The notes under the pieces: model-generated
The model's input: the letters and a program-made list of their open reading frames with translations, nothing else
Databases searched by the model: none
What the model was told of the DNA's origin: nothing
Shown here: positions 6,359-6,866 of the stretch, piece by piece
How the letters are laid out: each line of letters starts with the position of its first letter
Position numbering within the stretch: position 1 is the first letter of the stretch
Assembly: GCA_023430245.1 (NCBI GenBank)
Contig: JAEZBA010000059.1
Location: 1 to 6,866, forward strand
DNA length: 6,866 bases
Source of the DNA: Pseudomonadota bacterium
GTDB taxonomy: Bacteria; Pseudomonadota; Alphaproteobacteria; Rhizobiales; Xanthobacteraceae
Direction: 5' to 3'
Translations under genes and position numbers: made by a program

Positions 6359-6866
6359 ATGACCGCGCCGCTGAAATCCGTCGATTCGACCGCCTCCGTT
6401 GCGAGCCTGATGCAGGACATCGGCCGGCGCGGCCGCAAGGCCGCCCGTGCGCTGGCGCTGGCGCCGCGCGAGCAGAAGGACGCGGCCCTTCACGCGATGG
6501 CGAAAGCCATCCGCGCCACCACGCCGGAGATTCTCGCGGCCAATGAAGCCGACGTAGCCGAGGCCAAAGGCGCCGGCGTGGCCGGCTCGTTCCTCGACCG
6601 CCTCACCCTCGACAGCAAGCGCGTCGCGGCCATGGCCGAAGGGCTGGAAGTGGTCGCACAGCTCGAGGATCCGGTTGGCGAGATCGTGTCGAGCTGGAAG
6701 CGTCCGAACGGCATGAGTATCGAGCGGATCCGCACCCCAATCGGCGTGATCGGCGTGATTTATGAAAGCCGTCCGAACGTCACTGCCGATGCTGGCGCGC
6801 TGTGTCTGAAGGCCGGCAATGCCGCCATCCTGCGCGGCGGCTCGGATTCGCATCGCTCGTCGCGCG
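6359..6866 (+). CDS. proA: Glutamate-5-semialdehyde dehydrogenase (N-terminal part, runs off right edge)
   Basis: NADPH-dependent reduction of gamma-glutamyl phosphate to glutamate-5-semialdehyde, the second step of proline synthesis, following ProB in the cytoplasm. The first 169 residues are present; the family usually has about 415-430, so the catalytic cysteine lies outside the window. Recognisable blocks are MQDIGRRGRKAARALA (18-33), the EILAANEADVAEAK helix (57-70), FLDRLTLDSKRVAAMAEGL (78-96), QLEDPVGEI (101-109), the RTPIGVIGVIYESRPNVTADA segment (125-145) and the nucleotide-binding region CLKAGNAAILRGGSDS (149-164). The ATG at 6359 is preceded by AGG 4 nt upstream. The gene is separated from proB by a minus-strand dipeptidase gene and must have its own promoter in the 6256-6358 gap. 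That gap contains the 8-bp inverted repeat but no strong -35/-10 pair that I can identify. Confidence 0.96.
   Translation, partial: MTAPLKSVDSTASVASLMQDIGRRGRKAARALALAPREQKDAALHAMAKAIRATTPEILAANEADVAEAKGAGVAGSFLDRLTLDSKRVAAMAEGLEVVAQLEDPVGEIVSSWKRPNGMSIERIRTPIGVIGVIYESRPNVTADAGALCLKAGNAAILRGGSDSHRSSR

Noticed and set aside
1..6866. CRISPR arrays, tRNA or rRNA genes, transposase genes or toxin-antitoxin pairs
   Set aside because: No regularly spaced direct repeats, tRNA-like T-loop sequences or proteins of these families are visible on either strand.

Overview
The window is GC-rich chromosomal DNA that looks like an alphaproteobacterium of the Bradyrhizobium/Rhodopseudomonas/Afipia/Nitrobacter group. 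This placement rests on the ObgE, ProB and ProA sequences, their gene order and an intergenic palindrome typical of such genomes. It is an inference from recognition, not a database match.

Layout, left to right. (1) Positions 1-1802, minus strand: a DUF2946-type small secreted or membrane protein with Cys/His motifs, followed 49 bp downstream by the N-terminal 451 residues of a TonB-dependent outer-membrane receptor that runs off the left edge. The pair looks like one transcription unit for uptake of a metal or metal complex. (2) Positions 1881-2918, plus strand: obgE, the ribosome-assembly GTPase. (3) Positions 2980-3708, minus strand: a DUF72 (YecE-like) protein, convergent with obgE. (4) Positions 3800-4930, plus strand: proB, glutamate 5-kinase with a C-terminal PUA domain. 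(5) Positions 4931-5505: a 575-bp stretch with no convincing protein gene. It holds a run of small potential stem-loops, a very strong Rho-independent terminator (5310-5356) and an imperfect dispersed-type palindrome (5400-5483). (6) Positions 5506-6192 (possibly 6255), minus strand: an exported VanX-type D-Ala-D-Ala dipeptidase. (7) From 6359, plus strand: proA, glutamate-5-semialdehyde dehydrogenase, cut by the right edge.

ProB and ProA catalyse the first two steps of proline synthesis from glutamate. obgE, proB and proA are commonly collinear in this bacterial group. Here they are all on the plus strand but separated by single minus-strand genes, so each probably needs its own promoter. 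Short inverted repeats lie in three of the divergent promoter gaps.

Most of the window is ordinary housekeeping sequence. I do not see a clear new defence, mobile or biosynthetic system. The least explained parts are the proB-distal region ending in the orphan terminator, which may encode a small structured RNA, and the DUF2946/TonB-receptor pair, whose substrate is unknown.
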